Assembly (NCBI RefSeq): GCF_018343715.1
Contig: NZ_JAGYPL010000001.1
Span: 744,001 to 808,000, forward strand
Reading direction: 5' to 3'
Length of the DNA stretch: 64,000 nucleotides
Source: Bacillus sp. FJAT-49711
GTDB lineage: Bacteria > Bacillota > Bacilli > Bacillales > Bacillaceae_C
The position numbers and the translations under genes were made by a program. Below the pieces are notes generated by a model. The model was not told where the DNA came from, did not search any database, and saw only the letters and a list, made by a program, of their open reading frames with translations. Position 1 is the first letter of the stretch. Each line of letters opens with the position of its first letter. This document shows, one piece after another, positions 7,421 to 14,909 of the stretch.

Positions 7421-8499
7421 GGCATTCGCATGATGGGCAAGTCCACTCACGCAACGCAAGATCCTTAACGGCTTTATGTTTATGACCACAACGAGAACAA
7501 AATTGACTGGAAGCAAAATTCCTTGCAACAAGGACGACTTGTTTTCCGTACCATTTTGCTTTATATTCCAACATCGTTCTGAATTGTGACCACGATACTT
7601 CACTGATGGCCTTTGCAAGATGGACATTTTTAAGCATCTTTTTTACAGCTAAATCTTCCATCCCAATCAAGTCGTGGTTTTTGACAAGATGGGTGGAGAT
7701 TTTATTCAGTATATCCTGCCGTGAATTCGTGATTTTTTCATGGATCTTGGCGACTTTCACTCGTTGTTTATGCCAATTGGCGGAGCCTGCTTGTCGCCTG
7801 GATAGGACGCGTTGGGCGTTGGCTAACTTTTCCTCTAACGCGCGAAAAAACGTTGGATTTTTGTATACGGTTCCATCCGATAGAGTGGCAAAATCTTTTA
7901 ATCCAACATCGACCCCTATGGATGAACCTGTTTTGGGTAGGGGCTGTATATCCACTTCAACAAGAATGGAAACAAAATATTTACCAGCAGGGTTCCGCCG
8001 AATGGTGGCATTGATCATTCGCCCATGAACTTCTCGACTTTTCGCAAAGCGTACAAGTCCCAGTTTTGGGAGTTTTATATGTTTGCCCAGCACGGCAATA
8101 TTTCCATTTACATATTTCGTTGTGTAGGATTGAACAGGATTTCTTTTTGACTTAAAGCGAGGCTCATCATTTTGCTTCTTGTAATATCTTCTATAGGCTT
8201 CATGGACGATTTCAACCGATTTTTGCAGGCGATACTTTCAAGAATGGATAGTGTTTCTTCAACTCTGGAAGAGCTTTAATCGACTTATTCTTATGGAAAA
8301 ATTCCCCTTTCCAGTTTTTCCTAGGGAGTTGTCCGTTTTGAACCATTTCCGCAACCATATGCCAATAGGCGTCTTTCCCTTTTTGTTTTCCTACAAAATA
8401 ATTGTAAACAAAACGGCAACAACCGATGGTTTTGGCGATTAGGACTTCTTGTGTTTTAGTGGGATAGATTCTGAACTTATAGGCTTTGTTCACGATCAA
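7338..8499 (-). pseudogene. tnpB: tnpB, RNA-guided nuclease of the IS605 family, frameshifted
   Basis: The full reading is about 386 residues, starting at TTG 8499 (LIVNKAYKFRIYPTKTQ) behind GGAAGGTGAG. The RuvC acidic residues are visible as GVDVG, GMEDL and RDLNAS, with the zinc finger CSRCGHKH and CPSCECLHQ between the last two. The frame breaks near 8220-8224, where five T on the plus strand appear to be one too many. The N-terminal frame runs into a stop after SPAKIG; with one T fewer, the frame continues SPAKSVEIVHEAYRRYY and reads on to the end. The frameshift separates the N-terminal helical domain from the catalytic half. A sequencing error in the homopolymer cannot be excluded. Confidence 0.88.
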
Positions 8500-8506
8500 G
8501 GGATGC

Positions 8507-8680
8507 TCACCTTCCCTTCTGATTTTGAATGTATTGACAAATCTGGGTCTTTGTCTGTTCGCTAACGGTTGCGACAAAATAAGAAGGGTTCCAGAGATGA
8601 CCACCCCAGAGTGTCCCTTTTAACTCAGGGAACTCTTTAAATATCAATGTACCATATGTTAGCACCTTTTTGTGATTGAG
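8507..8680 (-). pseudogene. tnpA: tnpA (Y1 transposase) remnant with internal deletion
   Basis: The 57 residues in this frame match only the ends of an IS200-like TnpA. KKVLT resembles the early YRKKVLT block and joins directly to FKEFPELKGTLWGGHLW, the late conserved block, followed by the family's C-terminal helix ending YIQNQKGR. The HUH motif and the catalytic tyrosine helix in their normal spacing are absent, so most of the gene has been deleted. Stops interrupt the frame further upstream. The stop codon lies seven bases before the tnpB start, the usual tnpA-tnpB order. Confidence 0.7.
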
Positions 8681-8811
8681 TTACGATTATCCAGAGTCTA
8701 TATGCAATCTGTATTTTGGCATATGTCGAATCGTTAACGTGATATGAAATCACGCCCGATTCGAAGCCGATTCATCTCATGATTGAAATCACAAGTGTTC
8801 TCGGCTATATC

Positions 8812-9897
8812 ATAAAATCCTCAAAACATCATATAGATACACCAATCCCAGCCCTCAAGGAAAATAGTAAAAAGAATTCAAGCATCCAAACATCCTCCAA
8901 AGAAGAAGAGGTGGAAAACAAACATTCTGCTCCTATAGAGGAACCTCCATAAGATGATGCCGAAATCCATATCATTTTTGCTGGTGATACAATGTTTGAT
9001 TGGGATCTACGTCCTATCCTTGCGGCTAATGGTTACGATTTTCCTTTTGTGCATGTTTCAAAAAAGGTTCAAAAGGCAGACTATGCATTTGTAAATGCGG
9101 AAACAGTTTTTACAGATAAATCTGCAAAAGATCCTAACCAATTATTTTGGATAAAATCAGATCCTAGAGGTCTTCAAGCATTGAAGAATACTGGTTTTGA
9201 TATGTTGAATTTAGGAAACAATCATACTTTGGATTATTTGAGGAATGGACTGGATGATACGCTAAAATATGTAGAGCAATATGATTTTGATTATATCGGA
9301 GCTGGTAGAAACGCTGAAGAAGCGTATTCCTCTAAAGAAATCGAAATAAAAGGAAAAAAGTTCCGATTTTTCTCATTTGTTCGCTTCCTTCCGGATGTTG
9401 GGTGGATTGCCCAAAATGATCGATCAGGTATTCCTAGTGGGTATGATCTCGAGCTCGTTAAAAAAACGATTATGGATCAAAAAGGGGACGCTGATTACAC
9501 AATTGTCTATTTTCATTGGGGAATAGAGAAACGAAATAATCAAGCTGACTATCAATATGAATATGTGAAAGAACTACAAAAGCTTGGTGTTGATTTGATT
9601 GTTGGTTCTCATCCCCACTGGCTTCAAGGCTTCCAATATTATAATGGAATGCCTGTAGCATATTCGCTCGGTAATTTTTTATTTCCGCCTTATGTAAAAA
9701 ATAAATCGGCACAAACTGGATTATTGAACGTAACATTTAAAGGCAATCAAATCTCGTTGAATTTTGACCCGTTTATTATTTCAAAAGGCCAAATCATCCC
9801 TGGAGAGAATGAAGAAAGAGATTATTTTCTTCAGTATTTGCAATCCATCTCAATTGATGTTGAAATTTCTAATAAAGGTGATATTATTCCAAAATAA
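8812..9897 (+). pseudogene. 3' fragment of capA-family gene (PGA_cap metallophosphatase domain), with a nonsense codon
   Basis: The frame resumes at 8812 after the insertion element. It encodes a low-complexity linker, then a TAA at 8950 (codon 90 of the rebuilt gene), then the full catalytic domain. Motifs are FAGDTMFDWD, GNNHTLDY, YFHWG and GSHPHWLQG, typical of the CapA/YwtB family linked to poly-gamma-glutamate or other cell-surface polymers. The open frame from ATG 8992 has no ribosome binding site and would start after the GD of the first metal motif, so restart is unlikely to give an active enzyme. Rebuilt without the element the protein would be 404 residues, normal for the family. 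There are thus two independent lesions. Confidence 0.82.
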
Positions 9898-9940
9898 TAT
9901 AATTAACCAGCTAATGTTCGGTTGCGGATTGTCGGAAAAA

Positions 9941-9972
9941 GACATCGAGAGTACTCCTCTCGATGTTTTTTG
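9941..9972 (+). terminator. Rho-independent terminator after capA
   Basis: Stem ACATCGAGAG (9942-9951) with CTCTCGATGT (9957-9966), loop TACTC, then six T. Confidence 0.85.
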
Positions 9973-10003
9973 TAATTTTGAAAGGAAACGGTAGTATGAG
10001 GCG

Positions 10004-10250
10004 TAGATCGCTTCAGGCGCTTGCTTTCCGGGTGCGTTTTGCGAGCCTACTTGTTGCTGATCCAGTTTATATAGTGAGATAGAGATTAATTACCGATTGG
10101 TTAGTAATCTATTTTACGATTTTATATTTGGCTAAGTTTGCAGCCCAAATATACTTCGCTTTCCGCGGGCGGATGGCAAGCCTCATCAGGCTGCGCCTTG
10201 CGTGGGTCTTGCCTATCTCGAATTTCCCACAGGAGTATACGTATATTCGG
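10004..10250. repeat. GC-rich dispersed intergenic repeat(s)
   Basis: Two GC-richer blocks stand out from AT-rich surroundings: about 10004-10066 (CTTTCCGGGTGCGTTTTGCG) and about 10147-10245 (CTTCGCTTTCCGCGGGCGG through CCCACAGGAGTATAC). The second has imperfect inner complementarity (GCAAGCC with GGTCTTGC). From memory, the CTTTCCGCGGGCG...CCGCAGGAGT pattern recurs many times between genes in Bacillaceae genomes. The open frames across this block have no ribosome binding site and are not genes. The remaining sequence from 9973 to 10597 shows no gene I can support. Confidence 0.5.
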
Positions 10251-10595
10251 GCAGCACAGCTTCTGTGTATTTCTTTGTTCGAAACCAACTATCATCGGAA
10301 AACAGTTAATAATAGAGATATCTATTATAAAAGTGGCGGATTCTATATAGCAATCACAAGAATCATTAAAACTAAGTTCCTATAAAGTGCTTTACGATAT
10401 GAGATATGATCGCTCTTAAGCTTCATTTTTTTGCATCGAATAAATGATCATGTTGATTTTAGCTTTATTTCCGATGAATTAAATATAAAATAAATATTCG
10501 ATGATAATGATAGCAATGCCATACACCATATTCGAATGTTTTAATACCTACACTAAGACAAATTCATCTTCAGTCGAGTTTTTCTATAGTTCTGT

Positions 10596-10626
10596 AAACG
10601 GGCAAATGCCCGCTTTTTTTCTTTTT
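10596..10626 (+). terminator. Terminator-like hairpin without an upstream gene
   Basis: Stem CGGGC (10599-10603) with GCCCG (10608-10612), followed by C and a long T-rich tail. It sits about 65 bases before the oxidoreductase start and nearly 700 bases after capA, so it may end a leader transcript or a small RNA. Confidence 0.55.
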
Positions 10627-10689
10627 TGTACATGTTTTTATAGAAATGGGGGATATCAAGTAGTAGAGAATAAAAAGGGAGGACCGCAC

Positions 10690-12237
10690 ATGAGCATTCC
10701 AAATAATGGAGAGGAAGTACTTTCATCGTACTGGATTAAATCTACAGACCTTCCGTCATTTCCGTCTATAGAAAAAGACTTAAATGTGGATGTAGCGATA
10801 GTAGGTGGTGGAATTACAGGAATCACAACAGCATATATGCTAGTAAAAGAAGGCTTTCATGTAGCAGTAATTGAAGCGAGCAAAATTATAAATGGAACTA
10901 CAGGGCATACTACGGCAAAAGTTACAGCCCAGCATAGCTTAATTTACGATGAATTTATTCAACATTTTGGAGAAGACAAGGCGCGGCTTTATTACGAGGC
11001 CAATAAAGAAGCAGCTGAACAAATTGTCGAGATCATTAACTTACATGGAATTGATTGTGATTTTAAAAAAGAAGACGCTTATGTTTATACAAATTCCAGT
11101 GACAATGTACAAAAACTAAAAAAAGAATATGAAGCATATAAAAGATTAGGAATAGAAGGTGAATACACTGAAACTATTCCATTGGGTGGAAATATTAAGG
11201 GAGCCGTCATCATGAAAAATCAAGCTCAGTTCCACCCACTTCATTATTTGTCACATCTTGTAGAATATATAAAAGAGAGCGGAGGAGAAATATACGAACA
11301 ATCCGTGGCCACTCATATGGACATTGACGACAAACCCATTATCCATTTAAGAAATGGTGCAAAAGTAAAAGCTCAACATGTTATATCAGCATCTCATTTT
11401 CCATTTCATGATAATAGAGGTTATTTTGCACGGCTCCACCCTGAACGATCGTATGTTGTTGCGGCAAGACCGGAAAAAAAGTTTCCAGGTGGCATGTATA
11501 TTAATGCTGAAAAACCCAAAAGATCTATACGGTCTGTGACGGTCGAAGGAAACAATATATTATTATTTAGCGGAGATGGTCATAAAACTGGTCAAGGAGA
11601 ACCTGAAAAAGAACATTACGAAGCATTAGAAAAATTTGCAAAGGATGAATTTGGAGCAAACGAAATTTTATATCGATGGTCTGCCCAAGATCTTGTCACT
11701 GAAGATAAAGTTCCATTTATCGGTTGTAATAATGAAGGAGATAAACGAGTGCTCGTTGCGACCGGATTTCGAAAGTGGGGAATGACAACGAGTATGGTTG
11801 CCGCTCTCCTTATGAGGGATATTTTAATTGGGAAAGAAAATCGATATGAAGAGCTATATTCTCCTGCAAGATTCACTGCTAATCCGGGAATAAAAACGAT
11901 GGTAAAGCAAAATGTAAATGTAGCTGCAAATCTTATCAGCGGCAAATTTGAACGCCCTGATAAAGAATTAAAGGATATTAAAGAAGGAGAAGGGGCCGCA
12001 GTAACAATAAAGGGTGGTCGTGCCGGTGCCTTTAAGTCAACTGAGGGTCAATTATTCGTAGTAGATACGAAATGTACTCATATGGGATGTGAAGTCAATT
12101 GGAATAGTGGAGACCAAACATGGGATTGTCCATGTCATGGCTCAAGATTCTCAGTTGAAGGGGATGTTATAGAAGGCCCTGCAGAAAGACCGCTTAAAAG
12201 AATTGATCCGGAGAGCATTGATTATACAACTTCTTAA
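10690..12237 (+). CDS. FAD-dependent oxidoreductase with C-terminal Rieske domain (YhfW-like)
   Basis: A 515-residue two-domain protein. Residues 35-400 form a DAO-type FAD fold, beginning VAIVGGGITGITTAYML (dinucleotide-binding motif near residue 40). Residues 420-515 form a Rieske domain with CTHMGCEVNW and CPCHGSRF, the four [2Fe-2S] ligands. This matches B. subtilis YhfW. Electron transfer between a substrate-oxidising flavin site and the iron-sulfur cluster is expected; the substrate is unknown. The ATG at 10690 is preceded by GGGAGG at about ten bases. An upstream in-frame extension (ATG 10501) would cross the terminator-like hairpin and is rejected. There is no signal peptide, so it is cytoplasmic. 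Confidence 0.87.
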   Translation: MSIPNNGEEVLSSYWIKSTDLPSFPSIEKDLNVDVAIVGGGITGITTAYMLVKEGFHVAVIEASKIINGTTGHTTAKVTAQHSLIYDEFIQHFGEDKARLYYEANKEAAEQIVEIINLHGIDCDFKKEDAYVYTNSSDNVQKLKKEYEAYKRLGIEGEYTETIPLGGNIKGAVIMKNQAQFHPLHYLSHLVEYIKESGGEIYEQSVATHMDIDDKPIIHLRNGAKVKAQHVISASHFPFHDNRGYFARLHPERSYVVAARPEKKFPGGMYINAEKPKRSIRSVTVEGNNILLFSGDGHKTGQGEPEKEHYEALEKFAKDEFGANEILYRWSAQDLVTEDKVPFIGCNNEGDKRVLVATGFRKWGMTTSMVAALLMRDILIGKENRYEELYSPARFTANPGIKTMVKQNVNVAANLISGKFERPDKELKDIKEGEGAAVTIKGGRAGAFKSTEGQLFVVDTKCTHMGCEVNWNSGDQTWDCPCHGSRFSVEGDVIEGPAERPLKRIDPESIDYTTS

Positions 12238-12240
12238 TCG

Positions 12241-12294
12241 AAAAAGGCTGTTCTGTCTATCGGTGGAAACTGATTGCAGTAACAGCCTTTATTA
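12241..12294 (+). terminator. Probable terminator after the Rieske oxidoreductase
   Basis: AAAGGCTGTT (12243-12252) pairs with AACAGCCTTT (12281-12290) across a 28-base loop, then a short T-rich stretch. Confidence 0.6.
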
Positions 12295-12555
12295 ATTGAG
12301 ATTGATTTTATACGACTCTTTCATCTTCGTCGAGATTGCCGCCGTATCAAGACGCAAATCGATTTTCATTTCCCTATATGTCTCTTGCCAGAATCTATTC
12401 GGAAATCAAGTATCTTCCACGCTTACTAGCAATTATGCCCAGATCGAAAACAAATGAATTAAGAAAAAAACAGGAAACACATTGTTTAATGTCGTACTAA
12501 TAGTTAGTGAGTAGTTTTAAATCCGAAAAGATGACAAAAAGGAAGTGGCAATAAA
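12295..12555. other. Intergenic stretch, no recognised gene
   Basis: No ribosome-binding-site-supported frame of useful length was found on either strand. The following SDR gene has a binding site (GGAAG at 12541-12545) but no clear promoter in this stretch. Confidence 0.4.
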
Positions 12556-13326
12556 GTGACTGGACGCCTTCAAGGGAAAGTGATTGTTATTACAGGTGCA
12601 ACAAAAGGGATTGGAAAAGGGATTGCCTATATTTGTGCAAAGGAAGGAGCAAATGTTGTAGTAAATGGAAGAAATAAAGAAGCAGGTGAAATAGTTGCGG
12701 GAGAAATTAATCAAAAATACGGAACTGAAGCAATTTTCATCCAAAAAGATATTTCATCTGAAACAGGATGTCGCGAATTAATTGAGCAATCTGTTGCCCA
12801 TTTTGGCCGAATCGACGGTCTTGTCAACAATGCTGGTATTTTTCCAAGGGGTACCATTTTAGAAACAACAGAGGAGCTGTTTGATACGATTTTTGATGTA
12901 AATATGAAAGGCCCATTTTTTTGCTCAAAATATGCAATTAATGAAATGCTCCAGTCCGGAGGAGGATCTATTGTACAAATAGGTTCTACAAATGCATATA
13001 GTGGAATGGAAAATCTAGTTGCCTATTCTTGTTCAAAAGGAGCAATGCGCACACTTAATAAGAGTATTGCCTCACATTATGCCAAACATAAAATTAGATC
13101 CAATTGGATTACTGTCGGTTGGGTAGCATCTGAAGGGGAAATTGAGCTTCATGAAAGCATGGGAACAAGCGAGGAAGAACTTAAAAAATGGGCAGAAAGT
13201 GTAATTCCAACTGGTGAGATGCAAACGGAAGAAGATATGGCTTACGGTGTTGTATATTTATTAGCCGATGAGTCCAAACAAGTGACTGGTACAGAGCTGC
13301 ATATAAATGGTGGACTAAGTTTATAA
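12556..13326 (+). CDS. SDR family oxidoreductase
   Basis: A 256-residue classical short-chain dehydrogenase/reductase. The cofactor motif TGATKGIG is near residue 14 and NNAG near 92. The catalytic serine is in IGSTNAYSG, and the catalytic Tyr-Lys pair in YSCSK near residue 155. The C terminus VTGTELHINGGLSL is the usual family ending. An Arg after the second beta strand (NGRNKEA) suggests NADP(H), though this is only an inference. The start is GTG 12556 with GGAAG upstream. It stands alone between an empty stretch and a repeat element; the substrate cannot be told. Confidence 0.88.
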   Translation: MTGRLQGKVIVITGATKGIGKGIAYICAKEGANVVVNGRNKEAGEIVAGEINQKYGTEAIFIQKDISSETGCRELIEQSVAHFGRIDGLVNNAGIFPRGTILETTEELFDTIFDVNMKGPFFCSKYAINEMLQSGGGSIVQIGSTNAYSGMENLVAYSCSKGAMRTLNKSIASHYAKHKIRSNWITVGWVASEGEIELHESMGTSEEELKKWAESVIPTGEMQTEEDMAYGVVYLLADESKQVTGTELHINGGLSL

Positions 13327-13348
13327 AAAAAAAAATTTAATTATTATG

Positions 13349-13606
13349 TCAAGCTACAGCACCCATCGACTAGCACTCCGCCTTGGTCTAGTCTTCAGCC
13401 TTTTGAGGTCAAAAAATCCGAGTCAATTATTTGACTCGGATTTTTTGCTTGCCGGAGAACAGCAGGATGCTGGTCAAGAAGGTGTGGCAACAGGATGGGG
13501 CGCTCCGGGCAGCTTCAGCTTTTCTAACATCGCCATGCTTCCTTTATCACAAGTTTTGGTCCAAAGCTTGTTCCTCAAATCGTAAGGCGCTGACGCTTTT
13601 CCTATC
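13349..13606. repeat. Dispersed intergenic repeat, copy 1 (interrupted by a terminator)
   Basis: The left end (AGCTACAGCACCCATCGACT, 13353-13372) and right end (AGGCGCTGACGCTTTT, near 13584-13599) match the ends of the repeat at 21121-21352. The middle differs and holds the terminator at 13411-13446. Open frames inside it have no binding sites. Confidence 0.55.
13411..13446. terminator. Strong bidirectional terminator
   Basis: Perfect 16-base arms at 13411-13426 and 13431-13446 (core ATCCGAGTCAA) with loop TTAT, and A and T runs on the two sides. It serves the SDR gene on the plus strand and msrA on the minus strand. Confidence 0.9.
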
Positions 13607-14129
13607 ACCAATGTTTACGTATAAACTCATCTCTACCCGATTTTTGGCGATCTTCTAAATACTCAGCTTCATTTTTCTTATAAAAATCTTGGTGATAATC
13701 TTCTGCCTCATAAAACGTACCAACAGGTAATATTTCAGTTACAATCGGTTTTTGAAATTTGCCGCTTGATGCCAGCTGTGATTTGGAAAGTTCAGCCGCA
13801 GTCTTTTGGTCATTATTGTGATAAAAAATAGCGGAACGGTAAGAAGAACCGCGATCTTGAAATTGACCGCCTGCATCAGTCGGATCAATTTGCTGCCAAA
13901 ATATTTCTAGCAATTGTTCATAAGAAAAAATATCGGGATCATATGTGATTTGAACGACCTCATAATGACCCGAATTTCCTTTTTTTACATCTTCATATGT
14001 AGGGTTTTCAAGATGGCCGCCCGCATAGCCGGAAGTAACACTTTCTATTCCATCCCATTGGTCAAATGGTTTAACCATGCACCAAAAGCAGCCTCCAGCA
14101 AAAGTAGCTATATGTAAATTCTTTTTCAT
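13605..14129 (-). CDS. msrA: Peptide-methionine (S)-S-oxide reductase MsrA
   Basis: A 174-residue enzyme that reduces methionine-S-sulfoxide in proteins. The catalytic motif [11 protein letters not shown] is near residues 12-22, with the nucleophilic Cys first. SGYAGGH, the [12 protein letters not shown] block and [15 protein letters not shown] are all conserved. The length and sequence fit the stand-alone B. subtilis MsrA (YppP); there is no fused MsrB domain and no msrB next to it. The ATG follows GAAAGAGG. It is monocistronic and ends at the repeat and terminator block. Confidence 0.95.
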   Translation of the reverse strand: MKKNLHIATFAGGCFWCMVKPFDQWDGIESVTSGYAGGHLENPTYEDVKKGNSGHYEVVQITYDPDIFSYEQLLEIFWQQIDPTDAGGQFQDRGSSYRSAIFYHNNDQKTAAELSKSQLASSGKFQKPIVTEILPVGTFYEAEDYHQDFYKKNEAEYLEDRQKSGRDEFIRKHW

Positions 14130-14247
14130 TAGTACAACGCCTCTTTCTAATTATCTATAGATTATATAATACCATGTAGAGTATAAATTACGATAGTTCA
14201 TACAAATGTTGGCAGTAATAAAGGATAATTTAATACAGACAATAATA

Positions 14248-14265
14248 TTGTCCAATACTGGACAA
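14248..14265. promoter_or_regulatory. Palindrome upstream of the Q/N/T-rich protein gene
   Basis: TTGTCCA-ATAC-TGGACAA, perfect seven-base arms, 24 bases before the GTG start at 14289. It could be an operator or an early transcript hairpin. Confidence 0.4.
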
Positions 14266-14288
14266 TGCGAATAAAAGGAGCCTTGTCT

Positions 14289-14735
14289 GTGAAAAAAAAC
14301 TCAGTGTTTCCTACAAGAAAATCGACTGAAAATAAATCAAACAAGATGTGGGTGCCGCTCTTAACTACCGTTGGTATTAGCGCTGCCATGTACGGCCTGC
14401 GCAAATATAAAAATGGAAAATGGATGAACCCAATCCAAAACTTTATGAACAAATTCCAAAACACAGGAGTTCAGAGTGTATTATCAGGAGCAACAAGCAA
14501 TCCGCTTACTGAGTTTTCTCAAGAACTTTCTAATTTAAATACTTCCGGAAGTTCACAGCAAAATACTGCTGCGAATCAATCTCAACAAAATACGACAGGA
14601 AGTTCAGCTCAGCAAAGCACCGTTGAAAATAATGCCAAACAAAACACTCAAGGAAGTACTAGCCAACAAAATACTGCCAAAAATATGAATAGTCGACAAA
14701 AAATAGATGAGTACATGAACCAACTAAATAACTAA
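14289..14735 (+). CDS. Hypothetical protein with a Q/N/T/S-rich repetitive tail
   Basis: A 148-residue protein I do not recognise. Residues 1-20 are basic; residues 22-38 (MWVPLLTTVGISAAMYG) form one hydrophobic segment; a basic stretch with NPIQNFMNKF follows. From about residue 85 the sequence is low-complexity, with QQNT repeated (SQQNTAAN, SQQNTTGS, KQNTQGS, SQQNTAKN), before a short charged end. A membrane-anchored protein with a disordered polar tail is the most that can be said. GTG 14289 is chosen because AAAGGAG lies eight bases upstream; ATG 14265 overlaps that site and the palindrome. Confidence 0.65.
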   Translation: MKKNSVFPTRKSTENKSNKMWVPLLTTVGISAAMYGLRKYKNGKWMNPIQNFMNKFQNTGVQSVLSGATSNPLTEFSQELSNLNTSGSSQQNTAANQSQQNTTGSSAQQSTVENNAKQNTQGSTSQQNTAKNMNSRQKIDEYMNQLNN

Positions 14736-14747
14736 CAATTATAATTT

Positions 14748-14774
14748 GCTGCCCCAAAATTGGGGCAGCTTTTA
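14748..14774 (+). terminator. Rho-independent terminator
   Basis: GCTGCCCC (14748-14755), loop AAAATT, GGGGCAGC (14762-14769), then TTTT. Confidence 0.9.
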
Positions 14775-14909
14775 AATAATTATGTTAGAAAGAAATTTTT
14801 GATTTCAAAATATTAAAACGATTTGCATGACATTTTAATTTTTGTGATTTATGATTATAATAAATTACGGGTTACTAAATGTTTTTTGTTTGGTTTGGGG
14901 GTAAATAAA

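Larger units (their letters stand above)
7274..8811 (-). mobile_element. Degenerate IS200/IS605-type element (tnpA remnant plus frameshifted tnpB)
   Basis: The element is 1,538 bp. Its genes lie on the minus strand, so the left end is near 8811 and the right end near 7274. On the minus strand the right end finishes with TTCAA, and the left end follows TTTAT (plus 8812-8816), a typical IS605 target motif. These elements make no target duplication. Joining 7273 directly to 8812 rejoins two whole capA codons in frame, which strongly supports the borders. The left-end region holds a hairpin at 8726-8764 and a further GCCGA/TCGGC pairing at 8766-8805, as expected for subterminal structures bound by TnpA. 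Neither gene is intact, so the copy is not autonomous. Confidence 0.85.

Noticed and set aside
7274-8811. An active IS605 element
   Set aside because: tnpA is deleted internally and tnpB is frameshifted, so it cannot move by itself.
8992-9897. A short intact CapA protein starting at ATG 8992
   Set aside because: There is no ribosome binding site, and the start would remove the first metal-binding Asp of the AGDTM motif; the upstream frame is clearly the same gene.
10128-10385. Overlapping open frames of 70-85 residues
   Set aside because: They lie across a GC-rich repeat with no binding sites, in two frames at once; composition, not selection, explains them.
13346-13658. Open frames of 75-79 residues before msrA
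   Set aside because: They fall in the dispersed repeat and terminator, with no start signals.
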